A DNA stretch of 64,000 bases from NCBI RefSeq assembly GCF_946479755.1, contig NZ_CAMLHC010000010.1, forward strand, positions 62,001-126,000. The letters run 5' to 3'. This DNA is from an uncultured Chitinophaga sp. (GTDB taxonomy: Bacteria; Bacteroidota; Bacteroidia; Chitinophagales; Chitinophagaceae). Below, piece by piece: positions 55,589 to 63,775 of the stretch (its first letter is position 1; each line of letters opens with the position of its first letter). The notes under the pieces are model-generated. The model was not told the DNA's origin and did no database searches. It saw only the letters and a program-made list of their open reading frames with translations. The translations under genes and the position numbers were made by a program.

Positions 55589-56227
55589 ATGGCAAAGACC
55601 AAAGTATTAGTATTAGGCGCCACCGGCGCCATCGCACAACATGTAATTCATTTTCTGGAAAAAGAGGAGCATATCACGCTGACACTTTTCGTCAGAAACC
55701 GGAAAAAACTCAAACATCCGCCCGCCGCGGCAGCTATCATAGAAGGCGATGTGTTGGACCATAGTGCCCTGGACAAGGCCATCAAAGACCAGGATATCGT
55801 TTACGCCAATCTTGCCGGTCCCATGGAGAAGTTCGCCAAAGCCATTATATTATCCATGAAGGCCAATAGCGTTCAGCGGCTCATCTTCGTCACCTCCCTG
55901 GGTATCTATCATGAAATTCCGGGCAAGTTCGGCGTATGGAATGAAAAAATGATCGGTGAAGACCTGGTCCGTTACCGGCAGGCTGCCGACGCCATCGAAG
56001 CTTCGGCCCTGGAATATACAATCGTAAGGCCCTCCTGGCTGACAGATAAAAACGAAAACGACTACGAAACCACGCAAAAAGGAGAACCGTTCACCGGCAC
56101 CGAAGTATCCCGTAAAGCAGTAGCAGCTTATATCACAGAGATTATTAAACATCCGGCCAAAGATGTAAGGGCAAGCGTTGGCGTCAATAAACCCGGCGTA
56201 TATGGTGATAAACCATCGTTCTATTAA
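55589..56227 (+). CDS. NAD(P)-binding Rossmann protein (NmrA/SDR-like)
   Basis: A 212-residue SDR-like protein with the NAD(P)-binding motif VLVLGATGAIAQHVIHFL at residues 6-23 and the later segment ALEYTIVRPSWLTDKNEN, which carries no catalytic Tyr/Lys pair. Such atypical short-chain folds often reduce flavins or act as redox sensors. The hairpin between it and the hydrolases leaves open whether it shares their AraC-controlled transcript. Confidence 0.88.
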   Translation: MAKTKVLVLGATGAIAQHVIHFLEKEEHITLTLFVRNRKKLKHPPAAAAIIEGDVLDHSALDKAIKDQDIVYANLAGPMEKFAKAIILSMKANSVQRLIFVTSLGIYHEIPGKFGVWNEKMIGEDLVRYRQAADAIEASALEYTIVRPSWLTDKNENDYETTQKGEPFTGTEVSRKAVAAYITEIIKHPAKDVRASVGVNKPGVYGDKPSFY

Positions 56228-56296
56228 AAGAAAGTATTAAATTTAAAATATGTAACCTTAACCCAGCCACTACATACTTTAAATTTTGTTCGAGCA

Positions 56297-57304
56297 ATGC
56301 ACACCGGAAGACGTTATACTCCGCTGGAGTTTTTCAAATGGTCCTCTCGGGACACCCTTTGGCTGCTTTTAATCGCCGCAGTGCCCACTGTCTTATACGC
56401 CGCAGGTCTTCATTTCATCGCGCTGCCATGGCAGCCTATCGCCATCCTGGGCACTGCGCTGGCGTTTGTCGTAGGGTTTAAAAACAATGCCAGCTACGGC
56501 AGGATATGGGAAGCACGGCAGATATACGGCGCTATCATCAACGACAGCCGCACCTTCGCCTATACGCTCCGGGATGCCTTAGGCGGCAAACAGTCTGAAC
56601 TGGTAAAGCACCTGTTCAGCCGCCACTATGCCTGGCTCACCGCCCTGCGGTTCCAGCTGAGGGAACCCCGCAGCTGGGAAAACATGCAACGGCGCAGTAA
56701 CAAAGAATTCCTTTCCGGCAGATACACCGTCCCGGAATGGGAAAGCAAAGTAGCCGACGAATTGGCGAAATACCTGACCACGGACGAACTGCAATACATC
56801 CTGGCGAAAAAAAATAAAGCCACCCAGCTGATGGCCCTGCAGTCTGAGACGCTGGCTGCACTCAGGAACGAAGGCCGGATCAACGACTTCCAGTGGATGG
56901 AACTGCAGAACAGCATCATTCGCTTCACCGACAACCAGGGAAAAGCAGAACGCATCAAAAACTTCCCCTACCCGAGAAACTTCGCTTCTGTCACCAGTTA
57001 CATCCTTTTTATTTTTATTGTTTTATTACCTTTCGGCCTGTTAAAGGAATACAGCAAAATGGGAGAAGGTACATTCCTGGAAGGTTATACGATCTGGCTG
57101 AATATCGTTTTCTCCGCCGTAGTGACATGGGCGTTTCATATCCTGGACAACGTCGGCGAAAGCGCCGTCAACCCCTTCGAAGGGAGCGCCAACGATATTC
57201 CCATCGCCCAGATCAGCCGGACCATAGAAATTGACATGCGGGATATGCTGGATGAAACCCATCTCCCCGAACCCATCGTTCCCCGAAACAATATTGTGCT
57301 CTAA
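56297..57304 (+). CDS. Bestrophin-family anion channel
   Basis: A 335-residue membrane protein of the bestrophin (UPF0187) family. Typical features are the N-terminal helices (DTLWLLLIAAVPTVLYAAGL), LAFVVGFKNNASYGRIWEAR, which lines the neck, and a C-terminal pair of helices followed by the conserved NPFEGSANDIPI motif. Bestrophins conduct anions or small cations. It is followed, 21 bases later, by an antiporter, consistent with an ion-homeostasis operon. Confidence 0.9.
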   Translation: MHTGRRYTPLEFFKWSSRDTLWLLLIAAVPTVLYAAGLHFIALPWQPIAILGTALAFVVGFKNNASYGRIWEARQIYGAIINDSRTFAYTLRDALGGKQSELVKHLFSRHYAWLTALRFQLREPRSWENMQRRSNKEFLSGRYTVPEWESKVADELAKYLTTDELQYILAKKNKATQLMALQSETLAALRNEGRINDFQWMELQNSIIRFTDNQGKAERIKNFPYPRNFASVTSYILFIFIVLLPFGLLKEYSKMGEGTFLEGYTIWLNIVFSAVVTWAFHILDNVGESAVNPFEGSANDIPIAQISRTIEIDMRDMLDETHLPEPIVPRNNIVL

Positions 57305-57325
57305 CAATCGTCATCATAAAAACAT

Positions 57326-58903
57326 ATGCTCGAACACTTTCCGTTTTACCTGGCCATCATTGTCCTGATCGTATTATTAATCATGCTGGGCAACCGGATC
57401 AAGGTCGCCTACCCGGTATTGCTGGTGCTGGCCGGACTGGCCATCAGCTTCATTCCCGGCATCCCTGTGCTCAAGATAGATCCTGAACTCATTTTTATTA
57501 TCTTCCTTCCTCCTTTGTTATATGAAGCCGCCTGGGCCAACTCGTGGAAAGAACTCTGGCACTGGCGGAGGATCATCGGCAGCTTCGCCTTTGTAGTGGT
57601 GTTCCTCACGGCTATCTCAGTAGCACTGGTGTCCAACGCTTTCATTCCCGGCTTTTCGATCGCGCTGGGTTTCCTGCTGGGTGGCATCGTTTCGCCGCCG
57701 GATGCGGTGAGCGCCAGCGCCATCCTGAAGTTCGTGAAAGTACCCAAAAGGATGTCTTCCATCCTGGAAGGAGAAAGCCTGCTCAACGACGCCTCCTCCC
57801 TGATCATCATGCGGTTTGCCATGGTGGCTGTGGGAACAGGTCAATTTATACTGCACGAGGCAGCCCTCACCTTTGTATGGATGGTGGCTGGCGGCGTAGT
57901 CATCGGCCTGCTCATCGGGCTGGTTTTCCTCAAAGCACATAAATGGCTTCCTACGGACGTCAACATGGATATCATCCTCACCCTGGTCACCCCTTATGCG
58001 ATGTACATGGGGGCGGAAGCCGCCCATGCCTCCGGCGTGCTCGCCGTCGTAAGCGGCGGCCTTTTCCTCTCCTATCACCGGCACCGCTTTTTAAGCGGCT
58101 CTTCCCGGCTGAGAGGAGAGAATGTGTGGCAAAGCCTGGTATTTGTGCTGAACGGGCTGGTGTTCATCCTTATTGGCCTCGACCTTCCGGAGATCACCAG
58201 CGCTTTAAAGGCGGAAGGCATCAGTTTCTACCAGGCTACAGGATACGGGCTGCTGGTAACCGCCACGCTCATCGTAGGCAGAATGCTGGCCGGATACGGC
58301 GCCCTGATATTTACCAAAATAGCCAGCCACTTCATCACCGTGGCCGATAAAAACCCCGGCGCCAAAGCGCCGCTGATCATGGGTTGGACCGGCATGCGCG
58401 GGGTGGTGTCCCTCGCCGCGGCGCTCTCTATCCCCGTAGCATTCAACAACGGCGTCCTCTTCCCGCAACGTAATCTCATACTTTATATCACCTTCATCGT
58501 GATACTGGTAACGCTGGTATTACAGGGATTGACCCTGCCGGTCCTGATCAGGAAAGTAAACCTGCCGGACTTTAACGATCACCTGCCGGAAGAAGAAACC
58601 GAAAGCATGATCCGGGATGAACTGGCTAAAACATCGCTGACCTACCTGGAAAAACATCACCCGGCCGATATGGAACAAAACTTCCACCTGCGTAAGCTGG
58701 TCGCCGTATGGCAAAAACAACTTGAGTCCGACGATAACGCGGTCGTCCCGGAAAACATCAAATCGATCTATAAAAATATCCTGGAACAACAACGTGCCTT
58801 CCTGTTAAACAAGAATAAAACAGAACAACGGATTGACGAAGAAATCATCAGAAAATTCCTCCACCACATCGATCTGGAGGAAGAAAAACTAAACATGGGA
58901 TAA
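57326..58903 (+). CDS. Na+/H+ antiporter (CPA1/NhaP family)
   Basis: A 525-residue transporter: about twelve membrane helices in residues 1-410, with the conserved ESLLNDASSLIIMRFAMVAV segment (ion-binding Asp) and SPPDAVSASAILKFVKVPKR before it. A cytoplasmic tail of about 110 residues (SLTYLEKHHPADMEQNFHLR, rich in Glu/Lys) follows. It exchanges Na+ or K+ for protons. It shares one base with the next gene. Confidence 0.93.
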   Translation: MLEHFPFYLAIIVLIVLLIMLGNRIKVAYPVLLVLAGLAISFIPGIPVLKIDPELIFIIFLPPLLYEAAWANSWKELWHWRRIIGSFAFVVVFLTAISVALVSNAFIPGFSIALGFLLGGIVSPPDAVSASAILKFVKVPKRMSSILEGESLLNDASSLIIMRFAMVAVGTGQFILHEAALTFVWMVAGGVVIGLLIGLVFLKAHKWLPTDVNMDIILTLVTPYAMYMGAEAAHASGVLAVVSGGLFLSYHRHRFLSGSSRLRGENVWQSLVFVLNGLVFILIGLDLPEITSALKAEGISFYQATGYGLLVTATLIVGRMLAGYGALIFTKIASHFITVADKNPGAKAPLIMGWTGMRGVVSLAAALSIPVAFNNGVLFPQRNLILYITFIVILVTLVLQGLTLPVLIRKVNLPDFNDHLPEEETESMIRDELAKTSLTYLEKHHPADMEQNFHLRKLVAVWQKQLESDDNAVVPENIKSIYKNILEQQRAFLLNKNKTEQRIDEEIIRKFLHHIDLEEEKLNMG

Positions 58904-59946
58904 TGAAGAAAAAATATGGCCTGGCGCCCGATACAACACGGACAACGTTTTTCAATACACTATCCAACTATAAAAACGGACAGTTCCAAAACCAGCTCCT
59001 CACGCCCGCATTGGTAGAAGGACAAAATATGCTGAAAGTGCTCTGGCACTTTTTCGGTAAACATACCGATACCACCCCCACCTCCCCGATCCCCTTTGTC
59101 AGTACAGACATCCGGCAGCTGACCCCGGAAGAAAATGTGCTGATCTGGTTCGGGCACAGCTCCTATTTCATACAGGTAGATGGCCGGAAACTACTGGTAG
59201 ATCCGGTTTTCAGCGGTAACGCCTCCCCGGTAAGAGGCTCCGTAAAAGCCTTCCCGGGCTCCAATCACTACCAGGTAACAGACCTGCCGGACATCGACCT
59301 GCTGCTCATTTCACACGACCACTGGGACCACCTGGATTATGAAACGATACAACAGCTGCAGCCCAAAGTAAGCAAAGTGGTATGCGGACTGGGAGTAGCG
59401 CAGCATTTTGAATACTGGGGCTGGGACAAAAATAAACTGATAGAAAAAAACTGGTATGAAAGCGTCAGCCCTATGGAAGGTTTTCATATCACGCTCACGC
59501 CGGCGAGACATTTCTCCGGCAGGCTGTTTAACCGCAACATCTCCCTGTGGACCTCCTACGTGCTGCAAACTCCTACCAAAAAGATTTTCCTCGGCGGCGA
59601 CAGCGGCTACGGTCCCCAATTCAAAGAAATCGGCGAACGCTTCGGTCCCTTCGACCTCGCCATCCTGGAATGCGGACAGTACAACGAACGATGGCCATAT
59701 ATCCACTCCCTTCCGGACGAAGTAGTGAAAGAAGCCGGGGAATTGAAAGCAGCGAACTTTATGCCGGTGCATCATTCCAAATTCAAACTGGCGCAGCATC
59801 CGTGGTATGAGCCGCTGCACCAGGTGACGCTGCTGGCGGAAGCCGCACATATACCCGCTACCACTCCGAAAATAGGGGAAAAAGTAGATCTCGACCATCT
59901 CGGGAAAACATGGGAAAAATGGTGGGAGCCTTTATCACACAAATAA
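58903..59946 (+). CDS. Metallo-beta-lactamase-fold hydrolase (NAPE-PLD/UlaG-like)
   Basis: A 347-residue MBL-fold enzyme. The metal motif HDHWDHLD (His-x-His-x-Asp-His) is at about residues 134-141, after HSSYFIQVDGRKLLVDPVFS; further metal ligands are in LTPARHFSGR and LGGDSGYGP. The pattern fits the group containing UlaG lactonases and NAPE phospholipase D rather than beta-lactamases. The start overlaps the antiporter stop by one base, so it is translationally coupled. Substrate unknown; a lipid or phosphodiester is plausible. Confidence 0.9.
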   Translation: MKKKYGLAPDTTRTTFFNTLSNYKNGQFQNQLLTPALVEGQNMLKVLWHFFGKHTDTTPTSPIPFVSTDIRQLTPEENVLIWFGHSSYFIQVDGRKLLVDPVFSGNASPVRGSVKAFPGSNHYQVTDLPDIDLLLISHDHWDHLDYETIQQLQPKVSKVVCGLGVAQHFEYWGWDKNKLIEKNWYESVSPMEGFHITLTPARHFSGRLFNRNISLWTSYVLQTPTKKIFLGGDSGYGPQFKEIGERFGPFDLAILECGQYNERWPYIHSLPDEVVKEAGELKAANFMPVHHSKFKLAQHPWYEPLHQVTLLAEAAHIPATTPKIGEKVDLDHLGKTWEKWWEPLSHK

Positions 59947-59958
59947 CAGTCGTCTGCA

Positions 59959-60627
59959 ATGAAACTGAAAGTAATTATTACCGGCGCTACCGGCATGGTT
60001 GGAGAAGGCATTATGCAGGAATGCATCGCCAATCCCAAAGTGGAGAAAATCCTGCTGATCAACCGCAAGCCTACGGGCGTGGTACATCCTAAAGTAACAG
60101 AAATCCTCCACAGCAATTTCAGCGATATCTCCCCGGTGGTGGAGCAACTGAAAGGGTATGACGCCTGCTATTTCTGCCTGGGTGTTTCTTCGGTTGGTAT
60201 GAAAGAACCTGCCTACTACGCGGTCACCTATACGCTGACGCTGAACTTCGCCGGCGCCCTGGCCGCCGTAAACCCGGGCATGACGTTCGTGTATGTTTCC
60301 GGAGCGGGTACTGACAGTACTGAAAAAGGAAGAAGCATGTGGGCACGGGTAAAAGGGAAGACGGAAAACGACCTGACAAAGCTCCCGTTTAAAGCGGTTT
60401 ACAACTTCCGGCCGGCATTTATGAAAGCCACCAAAGGAGCGAAAAATATCCCGTCTCTCTACAAAGTATTCAGCGTACTATATTTCCTCAGGGCTGTTTT
60501 CCCTAACTATTTCCTTACGCTGGAAGAAGTAGGAAAAGCCATGATCAATATCACGATCAACGGCTATCCACAGCACACCATCGAAGTAAAGGACATCGCC
60601 CTCCTTGCCGGAGAACAGGCAGATTAG
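59959..60627 (+). CDS. NAD-dependent epimerase/dehydratase-like Rossmann protein
   Basis: A 222-residue protein with the Rossmann motif KVIITGATGMVGEGIMQECI at residues 4-23, then YFCLGVSSVGMKEPAYYAVT and FVYVSGAGTDSTEKG. The usual YxxxK pair is not clear. It closes the ion-homeostasis run, 12 bases after the MBL gene, and its stop overlaps that of the converging LuxR-type gene by three bases. Confidence 0.88.
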   Translation: MKLKVIITGATGMVGEGIMQECIANPKVEKILLINRKPTGVVHPKVTEILHSNFSDISPVVEQLKGYDACYFCLGVSSVGMKEPAYYAVTYTLTLNFAGALAAVNPGMTFVYVSGAGTDSTEKGRSMWARVKGKTENDLTKLPFKAVYNFRPAFMKATKGAKNIPSLYKVFSVLYFLRAVFPNYFLTLEEVGKAMINITINGYPQHTIEVKDIALLAGEQAD

Positions 60628-61388
60628 GAAATCAGTTTCAGCGACTCCGCCATCCTGCAGGCCTCCATGGAATTGGCCACATGCAGTTTCTCCAGGATAT
60701 TCTGCCGGTGGCGGTGTACAGTGTTAACGCTGATCGAGAGTTGTGCGGCAATGTCTTTGCTCTTTTTCCCTTTTTTTATCAGCATCAGCACATCTTTCTC
60801 CCTGGCAGTCAGGATATCATCTACCTGGTATTCATCGTCCCCGATCACATCCCCGGTACGGGTATTGACGATCGACCCATGGTAAGCCGTCGCTTTGCCT
60901 GCTTCAAACGACAGGTTATAAAGACACAGCGCCAGCCAGATACTGCCTTCTTCCGTACTCTGCACATAAAACATGCGGTGCTGTACGGGAATATAAACAC
61001 CCTGCCGGTCCTCCATACGAAGATAACTCACCAGTTGATAGTCGGTCCTCTCCGCTACCGGCAAGCTTTTCAGCAGGTGGAAAAAGCGCAGCTCCAGCGC
61101 ATACTTTTCGATCAGGTCTTCCGCTTTTATCTTCCGGAGGATATCTTCTTCCCAGATAGACCCGATCTCCTTCATACCTGCCGGTCCTTCAATCCCCAGC
61201 GCGGTGGCGGCGCCGCCGGTATAGATATAACTTTTATTGGCTTTGAGATCACTTAAAACGCTGATGGAATTCTCCATCCGGGCATACACCTGTGCTATCA
61301 TCTGCGACCGGGAAAGTTTCACCGATGCATGGTTGTCATCAAATGGCTGCTGCAGCAGATAGTCATTCAGTGTGTCGAGGATGTTCAT
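60624..61388 (-). CDS. LuxR-type transcriptional regulator
   Basis: A 254-residue regulator: a non-receiver N-terminal sensory region (residues 1-180, including a PAS-like segment PVQHRMFYVQSTEEGSIWLA) and a C-terminal LuxR helix-turn-helix (TAREKDVLMLIKKGKKSKDI, AAQLSISVNTVHRHRQNILE). The ATG at 61388 is used; a TTG three codons upstream would also be in frame. No histidine kinase is encoded nearby, so the N-terminus may bind a ligand directly. A palindrome lies in its promoter region. Confidence 0.9.
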   Translation of the reverse strand: MNILDTLNDYLLQQPFDDNHASVKLSRSQMIAQVYARMENSISVLSDLKANKSYIYTGGAATALGIEGPAGMKEIGSIWEEDILRKIKAEDLIEKYALELRFFHLLKSLPVAERTDYQLVSYLRMEDRQGVYIPVQHRMFYVQSTEEGSIWLALCLYNLSFEAGKATAYHGSIVNTRTGDVIGDDEYQVDDILTAREKDVLMLIKKGKKSKDIAAQLSISVNTVHRHRQNILEKLHVANSMEACRMAESLKLIS

Positions 61389-61400
61389 GATAAGCAAATA

Positions 61401-61416
61401 TGGTTATTTTTAACCA
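61401..61416. promoter_or_regulatory. Palindromic operator between the LuxR gene and the DUF1349 gene
   Basis: TGGTTA-TTTT-TAACCA, a perfect 6-bp inverted repeat with a 4-base centre, lies directly before the -33 TTG of the plus-strand promoter and 13 bases from the LuxR start. A dimeric regulator bound here could control both directions. Confidence 0.5.
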
Positions 61417-61447
61417 TTGTTCATTCATTTACAGGGATTTACCTTTG
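61417..61447 (+). promoter_or_regulatory. Promoter of the DUF1349 gene (TTG / TACCTTTG)
   Basis: A -33 TTG at 61417-61419 and a full TAnnTTTG -7 box at 61440-61447 are separated by 20 bases, the usual Bacteroidota spacing. The expected start site lies about 25 bases before the ATG at 61478. Confidence 0.65.
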
Positions 61448-61477
61448 CAAAGGTATTCATTTTATATGGTTAATTAT

Positions 61478-62137
61478 ATGAAGAAACTTATACTGAGTGT
61501 AGGGTTGATGGGTGTGCTGCACACCCTTTCCGCGCAATCGCTTGAGAAAATGCAGTGGTTTAATGAGCCGGCCAAATGGGAAATAAAACAAAATGCCCTG
61601 TCCATGTTTGTTACCCCCCAAACGGATTACTGGCGTATATCGCACTATGGTTTTACGGTAGATGACGCCCCCTTTTACTATGCTACCTATGGCGGAGAGT
61701 TTGAAGCGAAGGTAAAGCTCACGGGCGACTACAAGGCACGATTTGACCAGATGGGGCTGATGATCAGGGTTGACCAGGAGCATTACATTAAAACCGGCGT
61801 GGAGTTTTACGACGGGAAGTTTAACGTCAGCACTGTGGTCACCAACCAGACGAGCGACTGGAGCGTGCTGCCGCTGGACAAAACGCCGCCGTTTATCTGG
61901 ATCAAGGCTGTCAGGAGGCTGGACGCCGTGGAGATCTATTACTCCTATGACGATAAGACCTATGTCATGACACGCAATGCGCCGCTGAAAGACAATCATC
62001 CCGTTATGATCGGCCTGATGGCCGCTTCACCCGATGGGAAAGGGTTCCAGGCGAAGTTCGAAAACTTCACCGTAACACATCTGCCCGACCAGCGGCGGCT
62101 TAATTGGCTCCAAAAGAATGCAGAAAATAATAAGTGA
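61478..62137 (+). CDS. DUF1349-type secreted concanavalin-like protein
   Basis: A 219-residue secreted protein. The start giving MKKLILSVGLMGVLHTLSAQ is used because it makes a proper signal peptide; longer starts exist but carry no such signal. The DUF1349 fold is shown by PAKWEIKQNALSMFVTPQTD, FEAKVKLTGDYKARFDQMGL, LMIRVDQEHYIKTGVEF and WIKAVRRLDAVEIYYSYDDK. Family members adopt a lectin-like jelly roll and often bind sugars. It is divergent from, and probably controlled by, the LuxR-type gene. Confidence 0.85.
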   Translation: MKKLILSVGLMGVLHTLSAQSLEKMQWFNEPAKWEIKQNALSMFVTPQTDYWRISHYGFTVDDAPFYYATYGGEFEAKVKLTGDYKARFDQMGLMIRVDQEHYIKTGVEFYDGKFNVSTVVTNQTSDWSVLPLDKTPPFIWIKAVRRLDAVEIYYSYDDKTYVMTRNAPLKDNHPVMIGLMAASPDGKGFQAKFENFTVTHLPDQRRLNWLQKNAENNK

Positions 62138-62140
62138 ACA

Positions 62141-62177
62141 AAGGCTCCAGGCATGGCTACCTGGAGCCTTCTTATTT
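62141..62177 (+). terminator. Terminator after the DUF1349 gene
   Basis: The stem AAGGCTCCAGG / CCTGGAGCCTT with an 8-base loop is followed by CTTATTT, three bases after the stop. Confidence 0.82.
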
Positions 62178-62302
62178 AACGGACACCCGATCGCATCTTA
62201 TCCTGTTTCAGATTTTATTCCCATACCTGGTGAACTTTCATGCGTCTGGCCTAATTTCGTACAAGGAAACATCTCTCAAATGATCGCCAACACAAGGAAG
62301 CC

Positions 62303-63085
62303 ATGAGAAAATATGTAGTATTGGCAGCACTGGCCCTCACAGTTGCCTGCAAAAAAGAGGAGAAAGCGGCGGTTGAGCCACCTGCCCAACCGGAACTGGT
62401 AGAGGTCACCTATGAGCTTCAGTCGTTCACAGATGCCCCTTTCGAACTTGTCAGTTACACCGCTGGAAAGCAGGGGATGAAAGACGAAAACGGCAACGAA
62501 GCAAAAGGATGGAAACTGGATGCGGGGAAGGGCACCTTTATCAGGAAAGTATTGATTAAAAGAGGTAAGGCCATTGGGTTTGGCGCCAAAAACCCTACAT
62601 CGGCAGACTTCACCCTGCGGATCTCCACCAAGTATGAAACAGCCACGATCCAGGCAAAGGATTATCCCGCCTATCCGGGCGATCCGGGCCATTATGCTGA
62701 GATCAAACTCAATAACGGCGCCGTCGTACCGGAAGAGAAACCTGCGGTCACCGAAATGGTAGCTGTTACGTATGAGATCAGGTCATTTACCGATGCTCCC
62801 TTCCGCACTATACAATACAATGAGATGCACGAGAACACGCCCGGAATGCGCGGTACAACATTTAAGAGTTGGGGAATCAGCGGTAAAGGTACCTTTACCA
62901 AAACCGTTTATATTGAAAGGGGGTTTGGTGCGATACTCTCCGCCAGGAACCTGACATCCGGCGATTTTGTGATCAGTATCAAAACTAAATATGAAAGTGC
63001 CAGCGATACCGGAAGGAATTACCACCTGCCAGGCTCGCCGGGTTACCGGGCGGACGTTAGCCTTGTTAACAAAGAGGACGAATAA
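62303..63085 (+). CDS. Lipoprotein with two tandem homologous domains
   Basis: A 260-residue lipoprotein (lipobox LTVAC near residue 16). Two repeats of about 110 residues are clear: VEVTYELQSFTDAPFELVSY with KGTFIRKVLIKRGKAIGFGA, and VAVTYEIRSFTDAPFRTIQY with KGTFTKTVYIERGFGAILSA. Each repeat ends in a DFTLRISTKYETA or DFVISIKTKYESA strand. A beta-sandwich of two duplicated domains is likely; the function is unknown. Confidence 0.8.
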   Translation: MRKYVVLAALALTVACKKEEKAAVEPPAQPELVEVTYELQSFTDAPFELVSYTAGKQGMKDENGNEAKGWKLDAGKGTFIRKVLIKRGKAIGFGAKNPTSADFTLRISTKYETATIQAKDYPAYPGDPGHYAEIKLNNGAVVPEEKPAVTEMVAVTYEIRSFTDAPFRTIQYNEMHENTPGMRGTTFKSWGISGKGTFTKTVYIERGFGAILSARNLTSGDFVISIKTKYESASDTGRNYHLPGSPGYRADVSLVNKEDE

Positions 63086-63093
63086 TATCATTA

Positions 63094-63138
63094 AAAACAA
63101 AGCAGCCGGAGACATACACCCCGGCTGCTTTGTTTTAA
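63094..63138 (+). terminator. Bidirectional terminator
   Basis: A perfect 16-bp stem AAAACAAAGCAGCCGG and its complement, with an 11-base loop. The A/T-rich outer arms let it act for both the tandem-domain lipoprotein gene and the converging small lipoprotein gene. Confidence 0.85.
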
Positions 63139-63153
63139 CTACTATGCGGAAAC

Positions 63154-63531
63154 CTATCTCGTACAATCAGCTCCCCATATCTTATTATCCCTGGTAAAAC
63201 CAATCACCAGTTTGTCTTTGGTGATGGTAATAACGCCCGTTCCGGAGGAGCCTATATTCACCATTGTGTTATCATCCTTTTTCTCAAATTCAACACCGGT
63301 AAGATCCGGGATGCCATCAGAAAACCTGAAATCATAACGGGTGCCCACCTTGGTAACGAAAACACTTCCATTATCCTTAGTTGTGTTTGTAGTACCGTCC
63401 TTATAACTGATCTTTCCTTTGAAGGTTCCGGCAAACACGTCTACATCAGCGGGGTCAGTATCTTTACTACAGGCGGCAAACAGGAACGCGACCATCATTA
63501 GTGCGCCAACAATTTTCAGCATTGACTTCAT
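63154..63531 (-). CDS. Small lipoprotein, function unknown
   Basis: A 125-residue lipoprotein. The start chosen gives MKSMLKIVGALMMVAFLFAA followed by C, a clean lipobox; an upstream frame extension has no signal and low-quality sequence. The mature part is a small beta-barrel-like domain (FAGTFKGKISYKDGTTNT, VFVTKVGTRYDFRFSDGIPD, TGVITITKDKLVIGFT) resembling lipocalin-type or META-like domains, but I cannot name a family. Confidence 0.75.
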   Translation of the reverse strand: MKSMLKIVGALMMVAFLFAACSKDTDPADVDVFAGTFKGKISYKDGTTNTTKDNGSVFVTKVGTRYDFRFSDGIPDLTGVEFEKKDDNTMVNIGSSGTGVITITKDKLVIGFTRDNKIWGADCTR

Positions 63532-63775
63532 AACATCTGTTTTGGTTAACCGGTATTTTGCAATTGACATACCAAGTACTACAACAAACACACAACTAAT
63601 TGTTTTTAAATTAGTTATAATTAAAAAAGTAATACACCCTCTATTATAGACACCGGGTATCTGATCCCCAAAGTGGGTAGACAAATCCTACAATCGTTCC
63701 CGCAAACGCGCCGCAGCGGCCAATTACAGGCAAACACAATTCTTTAAACATTACAACGTTGACCAATATTTGAAT
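63532..63775. other. AT-rich gene-free stretch
   Basis: About 245 bases holding the promoter region of the small lipoprotein gene. No supported gene or clear TAnnTTTG box was found; the stretch is visibly richer in A and T than its surroundings. Confidence 0.5.
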
